From assembly GCF_014695375.1 (NCBI RefSeq), contig NZ_JACJOG010000048.1, positions 1 through 64,000 on the forward strand: a stretch of DNA of 64,000 nucleotides, in the 5' to 3' direction. Shown here piece by piece: positions 26,857 to 35,979 of this stretch. The stretch is from Coleofasciculus sp. FACHB-T130. Lineage in GTDB: Bacteria; Cyanobacteriota; Cyanobacteriia; Cyanobacteriales; FACHB-T130. The notes below the pieces were generated by a model. That model was not told the origin of the DNA and did no database searches. It saw only the letters and a list, made by a program, of their open reading frames with translations. Made by a program: the position numbers and the translations under genes. Position 1 is the stretch's first letter. Each line of letters starts with the position of its first letter.

Positions 26857-29552
26857 TGTAAACTGCGGAGAACTTTGACTTTCCCTTCTACTTGCCCTGG
26901 ACTGGCACCAATGCCTTGCAATTGCTTTTGACTGATTTGCCGGTTGGCGGTGTTGAAATATGTAGAAGGTGGCGCATTACCGTAGACTAAAGGCGACGCA
27001 CTCGCCATCTGACTATCTTGTTCCAGTTGAGATCGCCTTTGTTTCACCAACTGCGGTAATCGGTCGATTAATTGTTGGTCAGATTGTTGAATGATTTGCC
27101 TAATTTCATGAAATTCTAAGAAGAAAATATCTCCTGACTGAGATAGTAAACCTGAGTTCAACCAAAGCTTTTCTAACGCTACAAAATTCCAACGCACTTC
27201 TGCCAATAAACGACTATAGATATCTGTAACCTTACCCTTCAAATTGAGCCGTCGCTGCACGAAATCAACCTTCCATCCCGGCTTTTCTTTGAGTTCTCTT
27301 TGCCTATGTTCAGTTTCCCCAAAAAACTGCGTCAACAATTCCCGAACCGCATGAGGATCTTCCTTCCAAGTAGGTACTGCGATATCGGTTGCCACATCGC
27401 TCAAGTAGCCATAACGATCGAGCCATCGCTCGAACTGTTCTAGAATACTTTGCCCATCTGGCATTTCAGCCAGCAGGGTAAAGAAAGAGGATGAATTTTC
27501 AGGAGATGATAGCGAATGAGGAAGTAACTTCCGAGCATCTAGTGCGATATCTTCGAGCGATCGCAATGAAGCCACTTCCGGAGTTTGGCTGTTATCTAAT
27601 TGTGAATCCTTGGCTTTCAACAGCGCTTGTCGCAACGCAAAACTCAACGGAGCGAGAATACTGTAATATGTCGCCCGTTTCAGCACTTCTAACAAAGTAT
27701 CTATCCGTTCCAGCAGTACCGCAGGTTGACTGGTAGAGACAAGGGCGATCACGTCCGACTTTTGACTTGCAGAATCCAGTCCCGCGTCTAAATAAGCAGA
27801 TCGCCGTTCCAAAATTGGGGTAAATAAACGCCGATCATCCCGTGCAAAATCCTTTTCTAAACTCAATTCGCGCCCCCATAATCGCAGTAACCCCGGCACG
27901 TTTCGCAGCGTAGAAGCCAGAGGGGGTTTTGAGAACTTAGCACCTCTGGTTAAAAACTCTAAACTTTCTGCCGGTAAACCCATACGACGGAAAGTTTGTC
28001 CCAACAAGGTTGCATTAAAGTAGGCGCGAGAGGCGTGCAACGTCGCCATTTCATTAAAATCTAACCCAGCGGCTTCTTTGCCTAAAACTAAAGTAAAAAT
28101 CTCTCCCCAAACACCGCAAGTCAGAGGACGATTAATCGACCACGTCAGCGGACGAATTAACCCCGGAATCACCTCAGCGGCAATCTTGCGCGTCCAGATA
28201 GGTTGCAGAGTAGTAATTGTCCGCGATTGCAACAACCACAGGGTTTGCCCGTCGTAACTCCATTCAACATCTTGGGGAATGCCGTGATACTGACTTTCTA
28301 ACTGCCGCGCTAAGTAAGCGACTTGCTGAATCAACGCCGGAGGGACATCGCCGCTACCTTCCACGGGTAAAGACGCGACATCCTGTGCCTGGAGATCGTC
28401 CACAAACACGCGATATTGCTCTGGCGTCACTTGCCCAGATACAATCCGCACCGCGTCTCCTGGTAATGCCTCAATCACGACTGCATTACCTTGCTGGGCA
28501 ATCGGATCTCGGCTAAAAGCAACGCCAGAAAAGACGCCCCGGACTTGTGTTTGAATCAACACCGACATTGAAGCTTCTGGCAAATTGCGATCGCGCCGAT
28601 AAGTCTTTGCTGCCGGGTTATCGTAAGAAGCAAGAACGCGAGTAATCGCCTCCTCCAACGCTTCTGCACTCGTAACATTCAAAATCGTCGCGTACTGTCC
28701 CGCCGCCGAAGACTGTTCCGAGTCTTCCCCCACAGCAGAAGAACGCACCGCGAGGGGTTGTTGTTCGGAAACTTGGAGAAACTCAATCATCACCCCTGGA
28801 TCGTCTCCAGGCGTCAGCACCCAGCCCATCGGCACCGGATAACCCCAGCGTTTCAGATGAGATAACGTTGCGGCTTTTTGTCCAACCTTGCTGGCTTCTA
28901 GCGCTTGATCGAGAGAAACAATCGCTTTATCACCTCGGAAAAAACGAAACACAGCTTTATTCCCAGTTTGAGCTTGTTCGGATGGAAGGTTTAAATCATC
29001 GGGGATTTTCTGATAAATCCAGGCAATGATCCCACTAAGAGCGATCGCGGCGACAACTTGCGCTGTTGAGTGATTGGGCAATAGCGCCATGAATACGGGC
29101 AACAAAATTAAAACCAAAATGCGCCCCTGTTTCCTCTCCCGCACCAGTGTAAAACTAACTCCCCCAATTACAAATACTAAGACTGCCACCAGCGGAGCAT
29201 GAACCGCAATCCCCCACACAACATTCGTTGTGCCAGCGCCCCGCCCCATCCAATAACGCCCCAGCACCAGCGCAATCAGCGCGATTAACTCCCATTCGGG
29301 GTTCGTCGGAAAGAAACTCCGCGCCAATAAAACGGCAGCAATCCCCTTAGAAGCTTCCGACAGCACCGCCAAAATACCCGCAAGGCGTCCCCCGTGGTAG
29401 AAAGCAGCAGAGACGGACACATTGCCCGTGCCAAGTCTTGCCAGTCGCCGCCCAGTCAGGGCGCGAACAATCCAAGCAATGAGAGGCAATCCGCCCAAGA
29501 GAGGACAGACAATAAAAATGAGGAGAGCGCCCCAAACTTGAGTCAGAGTCAT
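26610..29552 (-). CDS. Fusion of PlsY-like membrane domain and PEP synthase-like domains
   Basis: About 980 residues (start ATG at 29552; a TTG at 29612 would add 20). The N-terminal ~200 residues are a multi-helix membrane domain with RLGTGNVSVSAAFYHGG and GRYWMGRGAGTTNVVWG, resembling PlsY glycerol-3-phosphate acyltransferase motifs. A PPDK/PEP-synthase-type ATP-grasp domain follows (about 220-460; KAATLSHLKRWGYPVPMGW, LAVRSSAVGEDSEQSSAAGQY, VEWSYDGQTLWLLQSR). After a helical middle region the phosphohistidine swivelling domain closes the protein, with GGRLSHGAIVAREYGIPAVM and the His. There is no PEP-binding TIM barrel. The reaction is unknown; similar fusions occur in cyanobacteria. Its 3' end lies in the tandem duplication. 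Confidence 0.82.
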   Translation of the reverse strand: MTLTQVWGALLIFIVCPLLGGLPLIAWIVRALTGRRLARLGTGNVSVSAAFYHGGRLAGILAVLSEASKGIAAVLLARSFFPTNPEWELIALIALVLGRYWMGRGAGTTNVVWGIAVHAPLVAVLVFVIGGVSFTLVRERKQGRILVLILLPVFMALLPNHSTAQVVAAIALSGIIAWIYQKIPDDLNLPSEQAQTGNKAVFRFFRGDKAIVSLDQALEASKVGQKAATLSHLKRWGYPVPMGWVLTPGDDPGVMIEFLQVSEQQPLAVRSSAVGEDSEQSSAAGQYATILNVTSAEALEEAITRVLASYDNPAAKTYRRDRNLPEASMSVLIQTQVRGVFSGVAFSRDPIAQQGNAVVIEALPGDAVRIVSGQVTPEQYRVFVDDLQAQDVASLPVEGSGDVPPALIQQVAYLARQLESQYHGIPQDVEWSYDGQTLWLLQSRTITTLQPIWTRKIAAEVIPGLIRPLTWSINRPLTCGVWGEIFTLVLGKEAAGLDFNEMATLHASRAYFNATLLGQTFRRMGLPAESLEFLTRGAKFSKPPLASTLRNVPGLLRLWGRELSLEKDFARDDRRLFTPILERRSAYLDAGLDSASQKSDVIALVSTSQPAVLLERIDTLLEVLKRATYYSILAPLSFALRQALLKAKDSQLDNSQTPEVASLRSLEDIALDARKLLPHSLSSPENSSSFFTLLAEMPDGQSILEQFERWLDRYGYLSDVATDIAVPTWKEDPHAVRELLTQFFGETEHRQRELKEKPGWKVDFVQRRLNLKGKVTDIYSRLLAEVRWNFVALEKLWLNSGLLSQSGDIFFLEFHEIRQIIQQSDQQLIDRLPQLVKQRRSQLEQDSQMASASPLVYGNAPPSTYFNTANRQISQKQLQGIGASPGQVEGKVKVLRSLQAIPDIDRDTILVVPYTDSGWAALLSRVGGLIAEVGGRLSHGAIVAREYGIPAVMDIHNATQLLQDGQRVRIDGQQGTVEIL

Positions 29553-29702
29553 GGCTGGGAGTAGCAGTACCAACACATGAATTGTAGTAATGTTTCTCAA
29601 CGCAAAGAGCAACAGAAGTTCGCAAAGTTGTCGAAATGCCCATTTATGGCGTCTTTCCTTTGCGCTTACCTTTGCGTACCGTTGCGCTAAAAATCTAAAT
29701 TT

Positions 29703-30680
29703 ATGTCATCTTCCCGCATTGTCACCTACAGCCCCGCTTACACAGTTGTCCCCACCTACGAGTGTTTTAATCGCTGTAGTTACTGCAACTTTCGCACCGA
29801 TCCCGGTAAAAGTCCTTGGCTTACCCTATCAGATGCCCAGAGAGTCTTGCGATCGCTTGCGTCTCAAAATGTCTGCGAAATCCTCATCCTTAGCGGCGAA
29901 GTGCATCCCCATTCCTCACGCCGTCAGGGATGGTTTCAGCACATTTATGACCTTTGCGAACTAGCGCTATCAATGGGATTTCTGCCTCACACTAATGCAG
30001 GGCCATTGAGCTTTGAGGAAATGCAAAAGCTGAAGGAGGTTAATGTTTCGATGGGGTTAATGTTAGAACAGCTAACACCACAGCTCTTGCAAACCGTTCA
30101 CAAACACGCTCCGAGTAAAATCCCAGAATTACGTTTGCAACAGTTAGAGTGGGCAGGAGAATTGCGAATTCCCTTTACAACTGGATTGCTTTTGGGAATT
30201 GGAGAAACCGAGCAAGATTGGTGGGAAACCCTAGAAGCGATCGCGCTTCTCCATCAACGCTATAATCACATTCAAGAAGTCATCCTCCAACCCCACAGCC
30301 CCGGCACTCAACAAACCTTCGACGCCCCACCTTTTGACCCCCATCAGTTACCAGAAGTCATCGCCAAAGCCCGTCAAATTCTCCCCCCAGATATTACTAT
30401 CCAAATCCCGCCCAATTTAGTTCCAGATTCGGGTTGGTTACTCGCCTGTGTAGAAGCCGGTGCCAGAGATTTAGGAGGGATTGGCCCAAAAGATGAAGTA
30501 AATCCGGATTATCCTCATCCTCAGTATCATCAATTAAAAGAAATTTTAGAACCTGCGGGTTGGGAATTAGCGCCGCGATTGCCCGTTTATCCTCAGTATG
30601 ATGATTGGTTATCAGATAGGTTGCAAAGTGCCGTCAATCAATGGCGGAGTGCTACGTTATTAGAAGAGAGCATTAAATAG
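29703..30680 (+). CDS. cofG: 7,8-didemethyl-8-hydroxy-5-deazariboflavin synthase subunit CofG
   Basis: A radical SAM enzyme (325 aa) that, with CofH, makes the deazaflavin chromophore F0, used in cyanobacteria by DNA photolyase. The cluster motif is ECFNRCSYCNFR (CX3CX2C), followed by LSGEVHPHS and GLLLGIGETEQDWWETL. The C-terminal part has NLVPDSGWLLACVEAGARDLGGIGPKDEVNPDYPHP, characteristic of CofG. cofH is not in the window. It is divergent from the PlsY/PEP-synthase-like gene. Confidence 0.95.
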   Translation: MSSSRIVTYSPAYTVVPTYECFNRCSYCNFRTDPGKSPWLTLSDAQRVLRSLASQNVCEILILSGEVHPHSSRRQGWFQHIYDLCELALSMGFLPHTNAGPLSFEEMQKLKEVNVSMGLMLEQLTPQLLQTVHKHAPSKIPELRLQQLEWAGELRIPFTTGLLLGIGETEQDWWETLEAIALLHQRYNHIQEVILQPHSPGTQQTFDAPPFDPHQLPEVIAKARQILPPDITIQIPPNLVPDSGWLLACVEAGARDLGGIGPKDEVNPDYPHPQYHQLKEILEPAGWELAPRLPVYPQYDDWLSDRLQSAVNQWRSATLLEESIK

Positions 30681-30817
30681 AAGTGATCGCGTCCTCACTC
30701 ACCCTAAAGCGCGATCGCGCCCTCTATCAACGCAGGCATAACCTTTAAAATTTATCTTTATAATTATTTTACATAAAGAACGTTATAGAGTCGCAATCAT
30801 AAAAAATATATACTTAT

Positions 30818-31087
30818 ATGCAGTATTTAGTGGGTTTAGTAGTTTTTTCAAGTATTGGTTACTTTTTGATTGTAGATACAACTAATTTATTTAGAGAAAT
30901 AACAACAAGTAATAACCGTAATCAATTAATAGTAGATTTCGGTAGGCTTGTAATTTTGGGAGCAATGGCAGGAATTGGATATAAGGTTGCCTCAGAAACT
31001 TTTCAACGACCTAATGATTGGATAATATTTTTAGTCAAGGGGATAATCGGAGCTTTTTTAATACGTCTAGTTCGTGCAATTGCCTAG
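30818..31087 (+). CDS. Small membrane protein, function unknown
   Basis: An 89-aa protein with three hydrophobic stretches: YLVGLVVFSSIGYFLIVDTT, LVILGAMAGIGYKVA and IIFLVKGIIGAFLIRLVRAIA. The loop between is polar with NRNQLIVDFGR. I do not recognise a family. A HIP1-rich 137-base spacer separates it from cofG. AT-rich composition in the upstream leader. Confidence 0.55.
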   Translation: MQYLVGLVVFSSIGYFLIVDTTNLFREITTSNNRNQLIVDFGRLVILGAMAGIGYKVASETFQRPNDWIIFLVKGIIGAFLIRLVRAIA

Positions 31088-31498
31088 TTCTTTTGCTTTA
31101 TCAGTAGATTACTTAACAAAATAATGGTTAAATTAGCAAATAAGTTGCTGGGCACAAATAAACTTGACGGGTGGGACTGTTCATGGTTTATAGGAGGATT
31201 AAAAATTACAGCGAACAATCAATGATGAACGATTTTCAGAAGTTACATTTAGTTTTACCCAGTTACTTAGAAAGCATATAAAGTGCCATCGAAAGTTTTG
31301 ATTTTCTAAGTTAAACTGATGGCAACCGAGTCACTGGTGAAAGGTAGATAAGTGTAATGTGCGACGCAAAACGCTATGTGTCGCATCCCTACTCGCCGCA
31401 AAGCGCGATCGCTCCCATTCATCCCCTCGACGACTAACCGCATTTTTGTACAATAGATTCACTCATTCAGAAGCTAAGTTTCTAGAGTAAAAATACCT
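31088..31498. other. Intergenic region with no identified content
   Basis: About 410 bases. There is a HIP1 site near 31405, and a GGAGG-like stretch near 31191 without a following gene. No RNA gene, repeat or hairpin was recognised. Confidence 0.4.
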
Positions 31499-31921
31499 AT
31501 GCGTAGATTAGGGCGCTACGAGCAAGCGATCGCGAGTATCGATCAAGCACTGGGAGTTGACTCCAGCGACCACAAAATCTGGTACAACCGAGGCGAAGCG
31601 CTAGCGAACTTAGGTCGCTATCAAGAAGCACTGGTCTGCTTCGAGCGAACTGTAGAACTTGCACCATCAGACCACGCTGCTTGGGTATTTCGAGGCGTTG
31701 TGCTAATTCACTTAAACCGCTACGAAGAAGCCCTCTCTAGCTGCGACAAGGCGCTAGAAATTGCACCAGAAGATAAAGAAGCTTGGACGTTCCGAGGTGC
31801 AGCATTGCATGGATTGGGACGGTATAAAGAAACTTACGCGAGCTACGACAAAGCTTTGGGAAACCCAAAGACACCACTATGGCGAAAACTTATTCAGAAA
31901 TGGGTAATGGGTAATCGGTAA
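31499..31921 (+). CDS. TPR-repeat protein, probably N-terminally shortened
   Basis: A 140-aa protein made of tetratricopeptide units of 34 residues: the back half of one (GRYEQAIASIDQALGVDSSD), then three complete ones (WYNRGEALANLGRYQEALVCFE..., WVFRGVVLIHLNRYEEALSSCD..., WTFRGAALHGLGRYKETYASYD...). Starting within a repeat suggests loss of an N-terminal part, and an in-frame stop lies 24 bases upstream. The 3' end runs into GGGTAATGGGTAATCGG heptamer repeats that encode the last residues. TPR proteins bind other proteins; no partner is visible. Confidence 0.6.
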   Translation: MRRLGRYEQAIASIDQALGVDSSDHKIWYNRGEALANLGRYQEALVCFERTVELAPSDHAAWVFRGVVLIHLNRYEEALSSCDKALEIAPEDKEAWTFRGAALHGLGRYKETYASYDKALGNPKTPLWRKLIQKWVMGNR

Positions 31922-31934
31922 TGGGTAATTGTCC
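31903..31934. repeat. Heptamer tandem repeat (GGTAATG/GGTAATC type)
   Basis: Four to five imperfect copies of a 7-base unit span the stop codon of the TPR gene. Such short tandem repeats are common between cyanobacterial genes. Confidence 0.7.
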
Positions 31935-32199
31935 ATTCGTAATTGCCGCTTTCCAGAGTCCCTTTGCCCGCTCCTTTTCATCAGGGATGAAGTCAGTAAA
32001 ATAGAGTTATCGAATTCAGGAGCCAGTTTACTGGCATAAAACCCCTATCGAGACTATCTACGGCAATCTTCAAGGTCTTAAGTCCAGCCATCTGAAGCAG
32101 CTACAGCGACTGTATCATCAACGGCTACCGGGCGATTGTCTGACTACGCCAGAATTTGCCCAGAGGCTGGCAGCAATCAGCACCGAAATTAACCAGCCA

Positions 32200-33735
32200 A
32201 TGTGCGCTTACATCAATCGCCGGGGACAGGTGATTCGGGTAGGAGTGGGAACCCCCAGGCAAACGCAGATTCCCCCTCTAGAATTGCCTCGCTACGGTGC
32301 AGAACGACTTAGCGGCATTCGCTGCATCGCCACCCAGTTGAAACCAGAAGCACCCAATGAAGCTGCCTTAACTGCAATGGCAATGCAACGTCTGGATGCG
32401 CTAGTGGTGATATCCCTCACTGGGACAGGTTTTGAGCGTCGTGGCGGCGGAGCTACAGGTTATATTAAAGAAACTTATATTGCTCACCTAGTTCCTCACC
32501 CCGAAACTCCCTGGAGTTTGTCGCCGCCGATGAGCCTAGATGTGCTGGCGAACCAGGACTTTCTGGAACTGGTCGATGGACTAGAAGCCGAGTTCCAACG
32601 GGAATTTGTTGCCCAACAAGTAGACATCGACCACGACCGGGTGCTGCTGGTCGGGTTGATGACGGGTGACAGGACGCCCCAGCAGTTCCAAGACGGATTG
32701 CAAGAATTAGCGCGGTTAGTGGATACGGCTGGCGGACAAGTATTGGAGACAATGCAGCAGAAGCGCCCGCGTCCCCATCCTCAGACAGTCGTGGGTGAAG
32801 GAAAAGTACAAGAAATTGCCCTCACCGCCCAGACTCTCGGAGTGAACCTAATCGTCTTTGACCGCGACCTTTCACCCGCACAAGTCCGCAACCTGGAAGT
32901 GCAAACTGGCATCCGGGTGGTAGACCGCACTGAGGTGATTTTGGATATCTTTGCCCAACGCGCCCAATCCGGTGCTGGTAAGTTGCAGGTAGAACTGGCT
33001 CAGTTGGAATATATGCTGCCCCGCCTGACAGGTCGAGGTCAAGCGATGTCCCGACTAGGCGGCGGTATTGGCACTAGAGGGCCAGGGGAAACAAAATTGG
33101 AAACCGAACGCCGTGCGATCGCGCGCCGCATTGCCCGACTGCAACAGGAAGTGAACCAGCTGCAAGCACACCGTTCGCGGCTGCGACTTTCGCGCCAACA
33201 TCAGGAAGTTCCTTCCCTCGCTTTAGTTGGCTATACGAATGCTGGGAAGTCAACCCTATTGAATGTACTGACAAATGCCGAAGTTTACACGGCTGACCAA
33301 CTATTTGCGACTCTCGACCCCACCACGCGACGCTTAACGATTCCTGACGCTGTGACGGCTGAACCTCAGCAGATTGTGCTGACAGATACGGTGGGATTTA
33401 TTCACGAGTTGCCGCCTTCTTTGGTAGATGCCTTTCGCGCCACTTTAGAAGAAGTGACGGAAGCTGACGCGCTGCTTCATGTCGTGGATTTATCTCATCC
33501 AGCGTGGCAAAGTCAGATTCGTTCTGTGATGACTATCTTGTCGGAAATGCCTATAACACCCGGCCCAGTGCTGGTTGTGTTTAATAAAATCGACGAAGTT
33601 GATGGCGATACGTTGGTTCTGGCACAGGAAGAATTTCCGCAAGCGGTGTTTATTTCAGCGAGTCAGCGCCTCGGCTTAGAAACCTTGCGCCAGCGCATGA
33701 GTCAACTGGTTCAGTATGCAGTTGCACAGGAGTAG
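32200..33735 (+). CDS. hflX: GTPase HflX (first ATG; conserved N-terminus extends upstream)
   Basis: A ribosome-associated GTPase that splits stalled ribosomes. The HflX N-terminal domain has VVGEGKVQEIALTAQTLGVNLIVFDRDLSPAQVRNLE and the glycine-rich LGGGIGTRGPGETKLE. The G domain has G1 GYTNAGKST, G3 DTVGFI and G4 NKID. The first ATG is at 32200, but the frame is open from 32005 and the preceding residues (IETIYGNLQGLK, LKQLQRLYHQRLPGD, PEFAQRLAAISTEINQP) read as genuine protein. No ATG, GTG or TTG is in frame there; ATC at 32047 or ATT at 32014 are the only candidates, with AGGAG at 32018. A strong hairpin terminator follows. Confidence 0.93.
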   Translation: MCAYINRRGQVIRVGVGTPRQTQIPPLELPRYGAERLSGIRCIATQLKPEAPNEAALTAMAMQRLDALVVISLTGTGFERRGGGATGYIKETYIAHLVPHPETPWSLSPPMSLDVLANQDFLELVDGLEAEFQREFVAQQVDIDHDRVLLVGLMTGDRTPQQFQDGLQELARLVDTAGGQVLETMQQKRPRPHPQTVVGEGKVQEIALTAQTLGVNLIVFDRDLSPAQVRNLEVQTGIRVVDRTEVILDIFAQRAQSGAGKLQVELAQLEYMLPRLTGRGQAMSRLGGGIGTRGPGETKLETERRAIARRIARLQQEVNQLQAHRSRLRLSRQHQEVPSLALVGYTNAGKSTLLNVLTNAEVYTADQLFATLDPTTRRLTIPDAVTAEPQQIVLTDTVGFIHELPPSLVDAFRATLEEVTEADALLHVVDLSHPAWQSQIRSVMTILSEMPITPGPVLVVFNKIDEVDGDTLVLAQEEFPQAVFISASQRLGLETLRQRMSQLVQYAVAQE

Positions 33736-33775
33736 ATCACTTAAAAATAACTTCTCCGAAAAGTGAAAACTTACG

Positions 33776-33812
33776 TAATTCTCCGTTAGCTCTGTTTTCT
33801 AGCGGAGAATTA
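33776..33812 (+). terminator. Rho-independent-type terminator after hflX
   Basis: TAATTCTCCGTTAG (33776-33789) pairs with CTAGCGGAGAATTA (33799-33812), with one mismatch/G-U, around a 9-base loop. A T-rich tail follows. It lies 41 bases after the hflX stop. Confidence 0.75.
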
Positions 33813-33989
33813 CATATTTTCTTTTTGAAGTTTTGATAAAGCAAGCCCCTATATTCTTAAAGAGTCAGTAAAAACCACTACCGTACTCTAGACACTATCT
33901 ACCGAAATCACTTACACATATATTTACACACCATAAAAATGTCTACGGCTAGTTAGATAAATCAGGCAAAAATACAGGAAGTCAATATA

Positions 33990-34895
33990 ATGGCAAAAAT
34001 CCTCTCAAAACTAAATATCGGATTACCTGTTTTATCTGCTGTTGGTAGCCGTTCTGTTTCGATTTTCGCTTCGGTTGTAGTTGCCGCAGGAATTGCCACC
34101 GCATCTTCTACCTTCTCCCCTGCTAGCGCCTTCACAATCACTACAAAGACGGGAGCCGATAGTACAGCGGGAAATCCAGCCGGTCAACAGCTATACGATG
34201 TTGGTATTACTAAAAATGATATTGGTAATTCCTTTTTAGTTGACTGGTTCCTTGCCAGCGGTACTAAAAACACGGATGGTAAAAGCACTCCAGTAGATTT
34301 AAGCGCTACAGGTATCTTTAAGGTGCTTGATTTTACTCAAAATTTGCTATCTTTGGAAGTCAAAATCACTAATACAACCTCTGCTAATTTCCAGGCAGCG
34401 ATACTCAGTACTGGGTTTAGCGTAACTCCTGATGCAACTTCTGTGTCATTGATTAAACCAGGAAGCATTTTTGACAATGCTGAGGTTCAAAAGGCTGAGG
34501 TTCAAACTGTTAAGGCCAATAAATCTGGTAAGTCTGGTAAGCCGCCTGATAATTCTAGTAATCAGCAGTTTCCTGGGGGCTTTAAAGACATTGATGTTTG
34601 CATCTACGCAGCAAATGGTTGCAATGGTGGCGATGTTAAAGATGGTCTGCAATCAGGCGGTAAGTCTGATACGATTAAGGTCAACATTACCGGAAATTTC
34701 GGCGTAAATTACGCTGCTACTTTAGATTCTTTTCCCATCAAGTTTCAAACTCAGAATGGAAGTTACGAGCTAGCTGGCAAGCCCAAGCCTAAGCCACCAA
34801 AGCCTGTGCCTGAGCCTGGTACAGCAGTAGCTTTAGGATTGGTTGCTGCTGGTGCTGCTAGAGCGTTAAAGCGGAAAAATGTAGTGCAGCCATAA
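33990..34895 (+). CDS. PEP-CTERM sorting-domain secreted protein
   Basis: A 301-aa exported protein. The N-terminal signal peptide (about 1-48) ends near PASAF. The body is Gly/Ser/Thr-rich and beta-like, with three Cys (DVCIYAANGCNGG). The C-terminus is a PEP-CTERM anchor: VPEPGTAVALGLVAAGAARALKRK, i.e. a PEP motif, a membrane helix and a basic end. Such proteins are processed by an exosortase and placed on the cell surface. A Pro/Lys linker (KPKPKPPKPVPE) precedes the anchor. It is followed by a hairpin at 34908-34934. The binding or structural role of the body is unknown. Confidence 0.9.
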   Translation: MAKILSKLNIGLPVLSAVGSRSVSIFASVVVAAGIATASSTFSPASAFTITTKTGADSTAGNPAGQQLYDVGITKNDIGNSFLVDWFLASGTKNTDGKSTPVDLSATGIFKVLDFTQNLLSLEVKITNTTSANFQAAILSTGFSVTPDATSVSLIKPGSIFDNAEVQKAEVQTVKANKSGKSGKPPDNSSNQQFPGGFKDIDVCIYAANGCNGGDVKDGLQSGGKSDTIKVNITGNFGVNYAATLDSFPIKFQTQNGSYELAGKPKPKPPKPVPEPGTAVALGLVAAGAARALKRKNVVQP

Positions 34896-34907
34896 TTCGC
34901 TTTTTGT

Positions 34908-34934
34908 TGAAGATTGAGGATTCCTTAATCTTCA
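34908..34934 (+). terminator. Hairpin after the PEP-CTERM gene
   Basis: TGAAGATTGAGG pairs with CCTTAATCTTCA over 12 positions with one G-U. It lies 13 bases after the stop. Confidence 0.65.
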
Positions 34935-34940
34935 TATATA

Positions 34941-35036
34941 CACTCGGAACCTCACCCCTAACCCCTCTCCGTTCACGGAGAGGGGAATATTGAACCCATT
35001 TGCGTGAACGGGGAGGAGCCGGGAAGGGATTAAACC
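34941..35036. repeat. Dispersed palindromic element, copy A
   Basis: It begins CACTCGGAACCTCACCCC and contains CCCTCTCCGTTCACGGAGAGGGG, then AATATTGAACCC and a second GTGAACGGGGAGG unit. It shares its edge and core with copies at 37006-37220 and 50755-50870. Confidence 0.7.
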
Positions 35037-35050
35037 GTGCTAGAGAATTG

Positions 35051-35851
35051 CTATAAATGGAAATTTAACTCCCACTCTTGCAAGCTATTTATCCCAGCGG
35101 CATAGGTAAGGTTGTATTGCAAAGGTGTTACCGTAATGTAGTTTTTCCGAATCGCCTGAACATCTGTTTCTATGTGACTCGGTAACAGAGGATTTTCTGG
35201 TTGTTCTACCTCTTCTATAGCCTCACCTGCTAACCAATAATAAGTTTTGCCACGAGGATCTACTCGCTTTTGAAAGATATCAAAATAGCGGCGAATTCCT
35301 TGGCGAGTGAGGGCAACACCAGCAATCTCTTCCCACTTCACAGGCGGTACATTGACATTGAGTAACATTGCCTCTGGTAGCGGCTGCTTCGATAACTGAG
35401 AAAGCAGAATTGTGGCAAACCGGGCAGCGGGTTGAAATTCTCTTAAAGTGTAACTGGTCAGGCTAAAAGCAATGCTGGGAATTCCTTCAATCACGCCTTC
35501 CATTGCTGCTGAAACTGTACCAGAGTAAAGAATGTCGGTACCGAGATTGGAGCCGTGGTTAATACCAGAAAGGACAAAATCCGGGGGAGCATCGAGCAAA
35601 GCACCCAGTGCCAGTTTCACGCAGTCGGAGGGGGTTCCCGAACAAGACCAAGCTTTAACTGTGGGATGAAAAATCGAGTCAACGACTTCGGCGCGAATGG
35701 GGTCGTGGAGGGTAAGACCGTGACCAGTGGCGGACCGTTCTCGGTCGGGACAAACTACGGTGACATCGTGACCGGCTTCTGCGAGAGCATTGGCGAGGGT
35801 GCGAATGCCCAGAGCGAAGATGCCATCATCGTTGCTGATTAGCAATTTCAT
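35051..35851 (-). CDS. surE: 5'/3'-nucleotidase SurE
   Basis: A metal-dependent nucleoside monophosphate phosphatase. It opens [20 protein letters not shown] with the metal-binding NDDG, followed by [20 protein letters not shown] and [28 protein letters not shown]. Length is about 266 aa, normal. I chose the ATG at 35851; four extra residues are possible from 35863. It is divergent from pheS, as in many cyanobacteria. Confidence 0.95.
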   Translation of the reverse strand: MKLLISNDDGIFALGIRTLANALAEAGHDVTVVCPDRERSATGHGLTLHDPIRAEVVDSIFHPTVKAWSCSGTPSDCVKLALGALLDAPPDFVLSGINHGSNLGTDILYSGTVSAAMEGVIEGIPSIAFSLTSYTLREFQPAARFATILLSQLSKQPLPEAMLLNVNVPPVKWEEIAGVALTRQGIRRYFDIFQKRVDPRGKTYYWLAGEAIEEVEQPENPLLPSHIETDVQAIRKNYITVTPLQYNLTYAAGINSLQEWELNFHL

Positions 35852-35979
35852 CAATTCAATCAAGGGGTGCTATCGAGGAGTTCACTCTATTGTGGATGAA
35901 TTTGCATCGCAGTCTGTAGCAGCTTGTGGCAGATGGATGAGTCAAAATCGCGCTAAACTCAAGCTTACTGCCACTAAAA

